From contig OX638369.1 in assembly GCA_951812925.1 (NCBI GenBank), positions 15,281,329-15,345,328 on the forward strand: a stretch of 64,000 nt of DNA. Reading direction: 5' to 3'. The DNA is from Calliopum simillimum. Lineage: Eukaryota; Arthropoda; Insecta; Diptera; Lauxaniidae. The position numbers and the translations under genes are program-made. The first letter of the stretch is position 1, and each line of letters opens with the position of its first letter. The notes under the pieces were generated by a model that did no database searches, was not told the DNA's origin, and saw only the letters and a list, made by a program, of their open reading frames with translations. Shown here piece after piece: positions 44,597 to 55,685 of the stretch.

Positions 44597-46109
44597 ATTG
44601 ATTAGTTTTTTTTATCAAGTTTTCCCCGTAAGAAGCGACTCGTAGTTATGTATGTGTATTAGGGCGTATGCTTTTAATAAAAATGCCTCTAAATCGAGTT
44701 TTGTATTTTTTCCATGAAAATTTAAATAACTCCATCATTTTACGTCTGATCTGGATTTCCAAAGTATTGTTGATATTCGCTCTAAGACATTATTCACTTA
44801 CACAGGCACTCAAAAAAAAAAGTTGTATGAACACAATACTTTTTATATGTAGCCTTATGAACTTTTTGACGCTGAATCGAACTGCATCCTCAGAATTGTC
44901 AGTATACCTGCAGAGTTTTGAGATATCTTTCCTTAAAGTTGGAGAAATGATGTTTTCAGGCTTATGGCGTATTTCAGCACCATACAAAGGACAAAATATT
45001 TTTGGGGCGTGGCATAGCCCATGTAAGAGTCCTATTGCAAAAATTTTGAAAGTATATTTTAATGAGGAAGAGTGTGTCTTTTCGATGCCTATATCTCTTA
45101 ACTGCAATTCTACTTTTTGCGGGCAATTTTATATTCTCCAAACGATTCTAGATGAAGTTTAAACTGTTTGAAATGGGTTAAAAACTTCTAACGTCACATT
45201 CTATATTAAGCATTTCCGAAACGCTAAAGTTTATTGGATGCATATGTTGCTTATGAAATAAATTTCCTTTCCGTAATTATGAACTCAAACATATGTATCG
45301 CTTTTATATATGCATATTAGGGTGGGTCAACACGATATAACATATATCTTCTTTTGTAGATTAGTGGTGGTGGGTAAATGTTTCAACTAAAGTTAATTCT
45401 TAAATTTTTGAAGAATATGTTATTATAACTGGTGCCCCTGACACAAGTATGTATGTCAAATAGTTTTAGAAATATGACAAATTTCGTTATATAAATGGTA
45501 GGGCGAAGCAAATTTCACAAAAAAAAAAAATAGAGCTACAAAAATTATCTTCGAATAGGGTCTTTAAGCAAAGCCTGCATATACTTGGTTTGGATCAAAA
45601 CTACCGAAAAAATGACACATCATTGCTTGAATGAAGGTCTTAATGATAAAAATCAGTGTTTTTTGACAATTTTTTTGAACTAATGTCAAAAACCACCAAA
45701 ATATTGGAAGTAATTCAGCCAAACACTTTGAAAGGGGTTAATTTTCTACATTTTTAATTTTTTTATGCCCTCTGGAAGACAAACCATTTTTCCAAGGTTA
45801 AATAAATATTTGCCCGCTAGAGTGCGCCATTAATTAAAAGAAATTAAATATCATGGAAATGCGGCCTTCTTATGTTTAATTTCAAAATATGTCCGAAAAA
45901 TTAATAATTAATCAAAATGAACTCAAGATCTCAAGCACTTCATAATGGAAATGAAATTTGAAGCCTAGGAACGTCAAAACCAATTCTAGCCAAAAACGTA
46001 CTCAGTAATACCTCAAAAACTGAGGGAAATATACTTCGCAATATTTTTGTCTAACTCGTGATCTTCCCACAACTAATAGTTTTTGCCGTTTAATGATGGC
46101 CATCCTAGT
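44597..46109. other. Intergenic; 164-codon ORF at 44668-45162 of doubtful status
   Basis: The + frame at 44668-45162 starts with ATG and is Leu/Ile/Phe-rich. A 105-codon frame is open on the opposite strand over the same bases. I recognise no domain and no sensible codon pattern. The nearby TIR elements make a repeat origin more likely than a gene. Confidence 0.3.
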
Positions 46110-47095
46110 GCATGCTATCAAATATGCACGGTGCTCTTGAACAGTCGATAGGTTTTTTGAATATGTGGAGAAAATCTGTGAATGGGGTTTTATTTGTATT
46201 AGTTTAGTGGTCTCAAAAATGTAAACCCCGAAATCGTAGGTGATCATCCCCGCGAAATATCGCAAAAATACAAATCCCATATAAAATAAAAAAAATTCAG
46301 AAAAAAAACGCAACAAACATATATAAAAATAGTTATTTTTAATGTATTTTGCAATGTTGAATCCGAATCCGGCCTTAGATTTGCTGTATCTTATACGGTT
46401 TTTGAGATATCTAAGCCTAAACAAGGAAAAAAAGCCGACGCTATGTTTTATTTTTGTGTTTTGGAGCTATATAACAGGACGTATATCCGTAAATTCTGAT
46501 GCAGAAATGGAAAGCTTTAATCTATCTTTTAAACCTAATTCAAATAATGTCGATATCTTTATTTTTCTCGGAGATATCCTAACCTAAAAAGTTAAAAAAG
46601 TGCTAAAAACGTGTTTTGTCATTATTTCAGTCTACGATATTTCAGAGAAAAATTAAGCTATTGACATAATTTAAATGCAGTTTTAAAGAAAAAGATTGCA
46701 GCTTTCAGATAATGTATCGAATTTTGCGTATGAATGTTTTATATTCTAGTTATATAGCTTCAAAATATAGCAAAAACGGTATTTTTTCCTTGTTTAGGCT
46801 AAGATATCTCAAAAACCGTATGAGATATAGCAATTTTAGGGCTGGATTCAGATTCAGCATTGCGAAATACATTAAATATAACTATTTTTATATTTTTTTG
46901 TTGCGTTTTTTTTCCGATTTTTTTTTTTTTTTATATGGGATATGTATTTTTGCGATATTTCGCGGGGATGGTCAGCTACGATTTCGGGGTTTGCATTTTC
47001 CAGACCACTTAACCAATACAAATGAAATCCCATTCACAGATTTTCTCCACATAGCCAAAAAACCTATCGACTGTTCAAGAGCACCGTGTATGTAT
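46110..47095. repeat. Long inverted repeat, ~480-bp arms
   Basis: 46110-46600 and 46620-47095 are inverted. Blocks GTGCTCTTGAACAGTCGATAGG, GGAGAAAATCTGTGAATGGG and ATTTCGCGGGGATG type have complements in reverse order. The minus frame at 46002-46424 and the plus frame at 46712-47212 encode closely similar peptides only because they lie in opposite arms. The interior resembles 10200-10570. Confidence 0.85.
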
Positions 47096-47698
47096 GTAGT
47101 AATATTGGCACGCTTTTTTTCTCCATGTCTATCGGCAATTAAATTCATATCCAGTCACTTTATCAAATGCGAAATATGTGTTTTTTATTTCGTTTTTTTT
47201 TTTTCTTATTAAGTTAACATTTCTTGATTTTTGCCTATTTGTTTATCTGATTTGTTTATATCTCAAAGTGTTTGTCTGTCTATATAAAGTATACATGAAC
47301 ATAAATCTATACATATATAATGTAATAATGGTTCACATTTTCTTATGTTGCTAGTACATTTGTGTTGCTCATTTATTTTTAAACTGCGGCTTTTAATTTG
47401 TTTATTTAATTTAATTGTTTACTTTAACCCTTTGGAGGCACGTCATACGTGAGGCATTTTTCGGAAAAGTTATATTTTTTACACGTAATGTACATTTGTT
47501 CAAAAACTACAAAAGATATTTGGCTAGTGGCAACTCTGGTAACAAATTTGTATCATAGAATTTTAAAATTTCAACTGCTTACTGCCGGCCGGCCAATTTA
47601 TAAATATCTTTAATTTTGAGTAAAAAGTAAAAGTGGTTAAAATTTGAAAAAGTTCGGGGTAGCAGTATTCAAGAAAGGAACACTCAAGCCTGCTCTGT
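47096..47698. other. Intergenic; TTAACCCTTTGGAGGCACG at 47424 may be a lone piggyBac-like end
   Basis: TTAA at 47424-47427 is followed by CCCTTTGGAGGCACG, similar in style to the piggyBac-like ends at 40049, but I found no matching right end. Confidence 0.3.
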
Positions 47699-49522
47699 CA
47701 TACATGTGGTTTCAATTAATTTTCATTTCGATAGATTTTTCATGAAAATGTTTAGTCGCACGATAAAAAGTACTCATATCTTTAATGTGGAAAATAACAT
47801 GCTCTTCAAATCATAATCATACTTGTGGACGAAAAAGTTAACGTTTAAAAGTTTTCCTTTAAAGCCGATTTTTTTTACGTTTTGGGCTCTTTTAAGAATA
47901 TTCCCTAAACGTTAATTTTTTGTATATGTACATTAGACCGGTGCGTTTTGGACGAAAGTTTAAAATTTGTAGCGCAACCGGCAGAATTGTAAAGTTTAAC
48001 TATCGACATGAAGATTGCCGCCACCCTAGCTCTGAGAGATGACGGGAAGGGGTGTCGATATATTTTTGAAGGTTGAAAAACGTGGTTTAAAAATGCATGC
48101 TCATAGGTCCGAAGTGAATCAATTCTCAGCTTCGTAGTAGGTCGAAAATTGAAATCCAAGACATGGATTCTTATGTATTTTTTTCCGTAGAATCGAATGG
48201 CACGAAATCGGGCGTTAATATTTAGTCAACGACGGTTCCCAACGTCAGGACGGTTTTTTTTTCGGTGCCCCCTAGTAAAATTTTTTTAGAATGTTTTTGG
48301 AAATTTTTTTAACCCATTATAAACAAGTTTTTGAAAAAGGGGTCAAAAATACCCTTAAAAACGGGATATAATGGGTTAAGCTGTTCACATAGCTCAATGT
48401 AGAATCAAGCATGGAACAATATTGTAGAACATTTTAACCCATTGTAAACAAGTTTTCGGAAAAAGGGGTCGAAAAGACCCTTAAAAACGCGGTGTAATGG
48501 GTTAAGATGTTCACATAACTTAATGAAAAATCAAGCATGGAACAATATTTTAGAACATATTAACCCATTATATCGTGTTTTTAAGGGTCTTTTCGACCCC
48601 TTTATCCAAAAACTTGTTTATAATGGGTTAAGATGTTCTAAAATATTGTTCCATGCTTGATTCTACATTAAGTTATGTGAACAGCTTAACCCATTATATC
48701 CCGTTTTTAAGGGTCTTTTTGACCCCTTTTTCAAAAACTTGTTTATAATGGGTTAAAAAAATTTCCAAAAACATTCTAAAAAAATTTTACTAGGGGGTAC
48801 CGAAAAAAAAAAAAACCGTCCTGACGTTGGGAACCGTCGTTGACTAAATATTAACGCCCGATTTCGTGATATTTTTTGATAATAAAAATCAAAAATTCGA
48901 TTTTCATGAATGAAAATAATGCCGTAGCGCAAAAACAATGGTACCAGTGGATTTGCCAGAAAAAATCCTAACAAAATATATATTTCAAATTTTTCAAAGA
49001 TTTTTTCTGTTCAATTGTGGAGTGCCTAAACAGGGAATTTGGAAAAATTTAGACTTTTTTGAGCTGAAAAGTTCACTTAACGCCAAAAATGGACGTCTAA
49101 TCAGAAAACTAATGATGCCATTCGATTTTACGGAAAAAAATACATAAGAATCCATGTCTTGGATTTCAGCTTTCGACCTACTACGAAGCTGAGAATTGAT
49201 TCACTTCGGACCTATGAGCATGCATTTTTAAACCACGTTTTTCAACCTTCAAAAATATATCGACACCCCTTCCCGTCATCTCTCAGAGCTAGGGTGGCGG
49301 CAATCTTCATGTCGATAGTTAAACTTTACAATTCTGCCGGTTGCGCTACAAATTTTAAACTTTCGTCCAAAACGCACCGGTCTAATGTACATACATAATA
49401 TAATATTATTTGTAGAACCTGTGATTCTCCACAAAAGCGATTCTAACGATTTTTATCGTGCGACTGACATTTTTCATCAAAAAGTTTTCGAAATGAAAAG
49501 TAGTTAAAGCCACATGGATACG
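47699..49522. repeat. Very long palindrome with TTAACCCATTATA cassettes at its centre
   Basis: Outer arms: 47699-47775 versus 49440-49522. Main arms: 47925-48211 versus 49117-49394, almost identical. Inner arms: 48211-48510 versus 48560-48872. The right arm holds ~245 extra bases (48873-49116) absent from the left, so one arm gained or lost DNA. The centre consists of four ~70-bp units, each TTAACCCATTATA...TATAATGGGTTAA, two in each orientation. The 78-residue peptides encoded at 47905-48159 (-) and 49159-49398 (+) are the same because of the symmetry. Confidence 0.88.
48314..48755. repeat. Four TTAACCCATTATA...TATAATGGGTTAA cassettes
   Basis: Units start near 48314, 48435, 48560 and 48687. 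Each is a small inverted repeat with TTAA at both ends and an AAGGGTC/GACCC core. The spacer between units 1 and 2 (TCAAGCATGGAACAATATT) is also repeated and inverted. A related half-unit lies at 56623-56650. Confidence 0.8.
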
Positions 49523-49975
49523 GAATAGATTTGATTAAGTTAACATGTTGAAGGAAATTACGCTTTTAACCGATTAGTGCCCAACGATAACCAAAGTAGA
49601 TGGGAAGCTGAAATTTTCAGAAGTTAGCCTCCTGGACTCAAACTATATTTATAAAAAAAAAAAATTTACTAAATGCTGCTAAGGAACGACTAAATGACTG
49701 GGTGCCATATGGCACCACTGGGCGTTGATATAAATTTGTTTACTTTTATGTTAATGGAAAATTTTATGGTTTGGAATAAAAAAAAAAAAGTATTTATAAC
49801 AATCAAATTAAATAGCAAAGAGAAAGCTATAAACTCAGACTATAACATACTTAATTAAGTAGAAAAGTAATAGTATGTTTGACTGCAAGAACTAAATACT
49901 GCTGAGGAGAAACTCTTACAATAAAGCATTTGTGGTGCGATATAGAACCCACACCAATAATTTTTGTGCTAGATA

Positions 49976-51703
49976 GGTTAAACCCAGGAGATGTGGCACC
50001 TCTGGGTGATATAGCACTCCTATCAATTTCAATACTTGCAGCTTTCATAGAAGTCAAATATGGGCACAGGTTATTCAACTTTGTGAGAGACTTCTTGGTA
50101 TTTTGTTCATTTAGCTGTATTTGCAATAATAGCTTGCGTGTGAGATTTTGAAAAATATTTTGGAAATGTAAACGACTGTCTTTTGTTTTGCATATAATTT
50201 GATAGGCAGCAAAGCGATGAGTATTTGATACAGATTTATTCGTTTCGTGACATTTTTACCCGGTATATACCGAAAGGGAGATATGGCACCTTATTACTAA
50301 GGGTGGTATGGTTCTGGTGGCGTGTTTCCCTTTGCATGTTATAAGATATTTGCGATTACAAATTTGAAGCGCTTGAATTTAAAGTTACTTCAGAATCGCA
50401 TAATTTTAGTCAGGTAGGACCTTTAGTTCATTTTGAACTGATTCATTTGAGGTTTTCCCTAATATTTTTGAAAAACTTGTGAATACTTCGCCTGTACCAA
50501 TGACTTCGAAAAACTCTAAACTGAACAAAAGGAAAGAAATGGCAAGAATTCCAATTATTCGGTCCAGCGGAAAAAGGAAAACTTGAAGCGGAAAACACAA
50601 CCAATGCAACGTAACTACTTATAGTGGTTCCAAAGAAGAGGTATTGTCAACATAAGGTGGATACTAGTTACGATTCTTTCGATGAAGGTGAAGAAAATAT
50701 TTTATTCTAAGATGAATCTGGTTTAGATGTGGAGAAGATTATGCAGAAACTACTAAGCCAGATGATTGGACCCAATGCGTAATGTTAGCTTGTGGGCACA
50801 TGAAACATGTACATCTTATACGAAAACATGCAACAATTCTGGCAGCAAAAAACTTAAAAGCCACCTAGGGTGCCAAAACACCCATATTATGGTGCCATAT
50901 CACCCATAGTCTCGGGTGATTTGGTACTTTATTTTTTTTTTTAGTTGAAGTACTGTTTTTTGTTTTAAGGGGACATTTGCTTTCGTAATTGAAAAGAAAA
51001 ACACTTTTTAAAAATTTTATTATGAAAAAACTATTATATTTATTGACAAAATTTCTTTTGGACATTGTTAAGCACTGTTTAAGAGGGCGCCATCCATAAG
51101 TTACTTTTTAAACGGTAGGAAATATTTTAGACCTCCTGTAACAGATTTTTCAAAATGGATTTTATTCGTGAGACCCAAAACTATACAATAAGCCTCTAAA
51201 ACTCATACTTTTTTATATTTTGAAGTTTTTGTATGAATATTTATGAAAAATGCGAAAAAATTTAGGGACTTACTCTCAAAAAATGCCCCGTAAAAAAAAG
51301 GGGGGATATTTTTTAAAACTTTCAGAAGCTTATTGTTTAATATTTTTTATGAGTAATCGAATGCTCTTTGGTTTTTTAAAATCGGTCGAGTAGATTCGGA
51401 GAAAAATTTCCTACCAGTTTAAAATTTAACTTTTGGATGGCGCCCTCTACAGCAGCTAAGGGAAACTAAAAATAAAGAAAAAAAAATTATTTTCATATTT
51501 TCTAAACAGTGTTTAACAATGTCCAAAAGAAATTTTGTCAATAAATATAATAGTTTTTTCATAATAAAATTTTTAAAAAGTGTTTTTCTTTTCAATTACA
51601 AAAGCGAATGTCCCCTTAAATGCATTTTATTATTAAAAATGTGTTTTAATTTTGGTTTTATACCAGTTCAACAAAAAACGTACCATATCTCCCGGGTTTG
51701 CAT
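49976..51703 (+). mobile_element. pogo-like relic, TA-flanked, itself interrupted
   Basis: The left end (AAACCCAGGAGATGTGGCACC at 49980-50000) is complemented at the right end (CGTACCATATCTCCCGGGTTT at 51679-51699). TA lies at 49974-49975 and 51704-51705. Between about 50640 and 50800 a broken frame reads TYSGSKEEVLS and KPDDWTQC, like the acidic C-terminal tail of pogo-type transposases. It shares its end sequences, and ~80 bp next to the left end, with the relic at 59607-61232 in the opposite orientation. A TTAA foldback MITE at 50969-51615 has inserted into it. Confidence 0.7.
50969..51615. repeat. piggyBac-like foldback MITE flanked by TTAA
   Basis: GGGGACATTTGCTTTCGTAA at 50969 is mirrored at 51595-51615 (GCGAATGTCCCC). 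TTAA lies outside both ends (50965-50968, 51616-51619). The arms pair for roughly 160-200 bp through AGAGGGCGCCATCCA. The frames at 50865-51065 (-) and 51519-51863 (+) share a peptide (MSKRNFVNKYNSF) only because they lie in opposite arms. Confidence 0.88.
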
Positions 51704-52112
51704 TAATGCCCAGTGGTGCCATATGACACCCATAAAAAATTGCTGGTTGATTCCCAGCGGTGCCGTACGGCACTTTTGTTTTTCAAATTATCACAACTCG
51801 TTTATCTTAAAACGGATTTTGTTGATTTTAACTTTAAAATATTCATTAGTCGTTTTAAAATAAAACTGCATACAAAAAGTTTCAAAATATATGACTTAAT
51901 AACGATAAATGGTGATTTCTTTTTTTCTGATATTTTTCACCTTTCTGTCAACACGCAATCGAAACTATTTTCAATAGCTGGAAAAATATCCAATCCATTC
52001 TTTTGTATCCATGTAGTTTTCAAAAAGTCGTAGCTTGTCTTAATTATTTTTAAATAATTTTTGAAGTTATGTTAGTTTTGGGTGCCGTATGGCACCGCTG
52101 GGCACCAACGAG

Positions 52113-53783
52113 CTAATGAAATAAATATCAAAAACTTAAATACTTCTTAATTAACTATTTATGTATCTCATAAGACTTAAGACCTAAAATTTTTTTCAGT
52201 GAGGAACCTTATGAAAAGGTTGAAATGAAAGAACTAAGTCGTTATGCAAGCTACTCATATTTTTAAAATATTATACCCGTGAGCTAAAATTTCATTTCAA
52301 CGAGTATCTATCTGCATATCTGAGTGTTTGCTTAGTAACTATGATGTACAATAAGCAAAAGTGCAAATATTTGTGTAAGAAAATTAATTGTGTACACATA
52401 AAAAAAAAATGTTTAGTATTAGAACATATTCGCACTGAAAATGGTTTAAGTAATGTGGATGATCTCATATTTTTTGTTTTGTACAATTGACTGAATGCAA
52501 TATTAATTTAGTTCATTGCATTTAATTTGAAAAAATATTTAACAGTGAAACTTGAACTTAAAAAAAAAAAGAAATGAAACGACAAAACTATTTTTACAAA
52601 AATGTGTAATTAAATATTTATGTACGAGTAAGTTATTGCTCATGGGCAATACGAGTATCTGTGAATGAACTCTTATCTCATTGTTTAAAGAATTTTTTTA
52701 TGTTTTTTTTCTTTAATTTACTAATGTTCATGTTATCATAATCATGATTACAAAAAGATGAACTGCTAACACTATGAACTCGAACTCGGATTTTTTATTA
52801 ATTTTTATACATAAAAACAGAAAAGCCGTGTGAACATGTGAATTAAATATTAAGTTTTCCAAATTAAGAGGATTACAATCTTAAAGAACTTTTATTGTCT
52901 TGAATTTCATGATGTCATCTTAAAATGGTCATAACTTTGTAAAGAAAAATCGTAGATGAACAAACTATTTTTGTACGAGTAGTAGGTACTGAATAATGAA
53001 TCTTATAGAAATAGCAGAAAATTTTATGGCTTCTGTACATAACCTCAAAAATATCTAAAAATAGTGTTTTTTTACATACCTAATTTTAAGGCTAGGATAT
53101 TTCAGAGGCTGAAAAAGATACAAATATAATAGTCCGGGAGGCAGCGTTGAATTTTTCACAGTGATTTCGTACCCAATAATTTTTACTTATAATAGTTGAT
53201 AGGCATCCATTAATGAAGAAAAGTGGAGTCAGTCGCCGCACCCGTCAAAAAAAATTTTTTTTATCCAAGTCATTCATACCCTTCCAAACTTTCTGAACTA
53301 CTCATTTGGATCATACTTAGCAAGAAAATAAAAGTCAGCTGCATGGAATAGAGTGGATTATATCTCAGTCGTGGACATAAACATTTAAAAAAAAATTTTA
53401 AAAAAGTGATTTCATACCTTATGAAACTAACACAACTTAATTTTCATACCTTTCCAACCATAAAAACAATAGTCAGCTGCATAGATGTTGGCGGAAAGAC
53501 TGTCAGTCGGAGCTATTATATAAAATTTTCGTAAATTTTCAACTTTTGTCATACTTTTCGATACTTTTCAATTAAATAAATAGAAAAGGTTTGTGCGACA
53601 GGGGCATATCCATAGGGGGTGCTTAGGAGGCTCAAACTTTCAGCTTGAAATTTTCAATTACCTTTCAAAAAGACGTATTAATAACGTTCATTTCGATATT
53701 TTGATAAATGCACAAGAACGACGGAGCTTGTGTAAACCAAATTCCCCTACCCCAAAAATTATCTCATGTTTTGAGCGGCATTA
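52113..53783. other. Intergenic, nothing recognised
   Basis: No supported gene. Phrases of the type 'atagtcagctgcat' (53336, 53469) with 'tcataccttt' recur with ~130-bp spacing, suggesting an old local duplication. Confidence 0.4.
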
Positions 53784-55685
53784 AGGGAGATGTGTGTACC
53801 TTGGTCCAAGTGTATCTCGGTCCGAGTGCCGTTTGCCACTCAACAACTGCACGTGTACGATAATGTTCTTCTATGGAATTTTCCACTAATACCGGTGACT
53901 TATATTAACTGACTTCAGACCATCACACAGTGGTCCGAAAGGCTAATCTAGATGGAATAAAGTCATAACTCCTGTTTGGAAGTAGCTAGAAGCCTGAAAT
54001 TTTCAGCGATGAAATATATTATAGAAAGGGTAATTCACAATAAAAATGGGCGGTATACGTCAAGTGGGCGTGGCGCAAATTCTATATGGTAGTAGCTAGA
54101 GACCCGAGTTTTTAGGGTCTTACTTTATTATGGAAACAATACTTTACACCAAAATTAACGGTGTACGTCAAGTGGGCGCGGCACATGCGTTCTCTGTTTT
54201 TTCATTGATTTGAAGCTTAGTGCAAAAAAAAAAATCAAAAATTCAAAAATTATTTTTTATTTACTTAATCATCATTATAACAATGCATCAGATGGTTAAC
54301 AGAAACAATTACAATCTATCTAAATAGCTTTCAAACATCTTCTTTCCTAGCTTCTTGTTAAATTACCCATTATAAAGCTTTTTCCGTGCAAAAGGTGTGT
54401 AACCTAAAAATTAAATAAAAATTGAAGGGGCACCTAGGGGCAGCTTATTTTTTCTTCATTATTTACATGATAATTCATAGATAAAAAAAATATAAACAGT
54501 TTTGCAATATCGATCAATATTGGTAGTTAAAAGTTTAACTAAACTTTGGGCTACACGAAAAATTAGTACAAAAACATTACACTTTTTACATTAATTTTTT
54601 CCCCACAAAAAATATTTTAATTGAACACATATTTACAGTAAAATTAATTCATACCTGGCATAATTCAGGAAAAAAACAATAATTTAAAAAGGTTTTCTAG
54701 TTCACTCACACGAAATCTTCAAAGATACTGCTAAAAATAGACTGTGGTCTTATAATAACTGCATTGATGCAAATGCTCATGTTTCGATCAACATAGCAAA
54801 AAAGATAATGCGTAAATGTAAACAAACAATATACCGTTATGAACTGTGATCAATTCTCAATCAACTAATAAAAAAATTTCATGCTTTTGAAAAACTAGAA
54901 AATTGACTTTATTCCATCTAGATTGACCCTTCGGACCACTGTGCGTCAAGCTGCATGCGTGTATAAAAAGCGACGGAAAAGGTGTTTTTTGTGTGTAAAA
55001 ATTTGTTTTTGGAGTAAACTACGAAACGTTTTTTGAGAAACTTACTTGAAATATTTCAGTTTTACAACATCAGGAAGGAAGTTTAGGTATTGTTTTAATC
55101 TTTTAGTGTGTTTTAGATGTATTTTCATTAATATATGTTATGGGTTTTGACAGTTTTTAAAACATGCTGTCTGTGTATACCTTGGACCCATGCTTATTGA
55201 CCAGGAAACCTTTTTCGACGGGCAACCAGGAAGCCATAATCGCCTCTCAAATTAATTGTATTATTATTATTTACGTGATAAATGGATTTATTTGCAATCA
55301 TTTTTGTTTAATTAATTGTTTTTTACTAAATGCACTTGTTTGTGTTATAATTTTTGTTTATGAATTTTTTTTTTTATTGAAAAAAATGTTACTTTTGATT
55401 ACATAATAAATGGTTCTTTCATAATTTATTACCTAAATACAATGTATTCTCTTTTATTTTTAATAGTCCAAGGAACACTTGCATGGTGTACCTTGGACCG
55501 TTTGAGATTGCAACGGAAAAAGTAATATTTCTACTCAATGGTAAGACATAGGAATATCATCGTCAAGTCATTTGATGCTGCAAGCATTGTAGAAATATAA
55601 CTTAATCAAAAACTAAAGAAACTTTTTTGGAAAATCCTGCACATTGAAAAAACTGAAAAGCGGACCAAGGTACACACATCTCCCC
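53784..55685. mobile_element. TA-flanked non-autonomous element, copy 2, split by a Transib-like insert
   Basis: The ends match copy 1 (28490-29374): GGGAGATGTGTGTACCTTGG on the left and CCAAGGTACACACATCTCCC on the right, with TA outside (53782-53783, 55686-55687). Without the insert (1008 bp plus 5-bp duplication) the length is 889 bp versus 885 bp for copy 1. The interior follows copy 1 closely, including the GTACCTTGGACC-type motifs. Confidence 0.88.
53936..54943. mobile_element. Transib-like non-autonomous element (CACAGTGG ends)
   Basis: The first 40 bases and the reversed last 40 match at 37 positions; both begin CACAGTGGTCCGAA. CATCA (53931-53935) and CGTCA (54944-54948) flank it. The intact sister site in copy 1 reads CGTCA once, so this is a 5-bp target duplication with one later change. 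CACWRTG ends and 5-bp duplications characterise Transib, the superfamily related to RAG1. Inside are two direct ~108-bp repeats with TACGTCAAGTGGGCG at 54056 and 54164. No transposase frame. Confidence 0.72.

Larger units (their letters stand above)
49570..52112. mobile_element. Outer element of a three-layer nest, piggyBac-like ends (diverged)
   Basis: The left end CCGATTAGTGCCCAACG follows TTAA (49566-49569). The right end is the complement of GCTCGTTGGTGCCCAGCG, followed by CTAA. The ends match at about 12 of 18 bases. Two GGTGCCRTAYGGCACC-type palindromes lie inside each end region or beside it (49701, 51715, 51759, 52081). It is split by the pogo-like relic at 49976-51703. The TTAA assignment is tentative. 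Confidence 0.5.

Noticed and set aside
44668..45162. 164-codon frame as a gene
   Set aside because: No domain, biased hydrophobic composition, and a long frame on the opposite strand too.
46002..47212. Similar minus and plus frames as paralogous genes
   Set aside because: Opposite arms of one inverted repeat.
47905..49398. Two identical 78-residue ORFs as a duplicated gene
   Set aside because: They are the same bases in the two arms of a palindrome; no domain or start context.
49976..51703. Host gene from the TYSGSKEEVLS/DDWTQC reading
   Set aside because: Broken frame between transposon ends; fits a pogo-type transposase tail.
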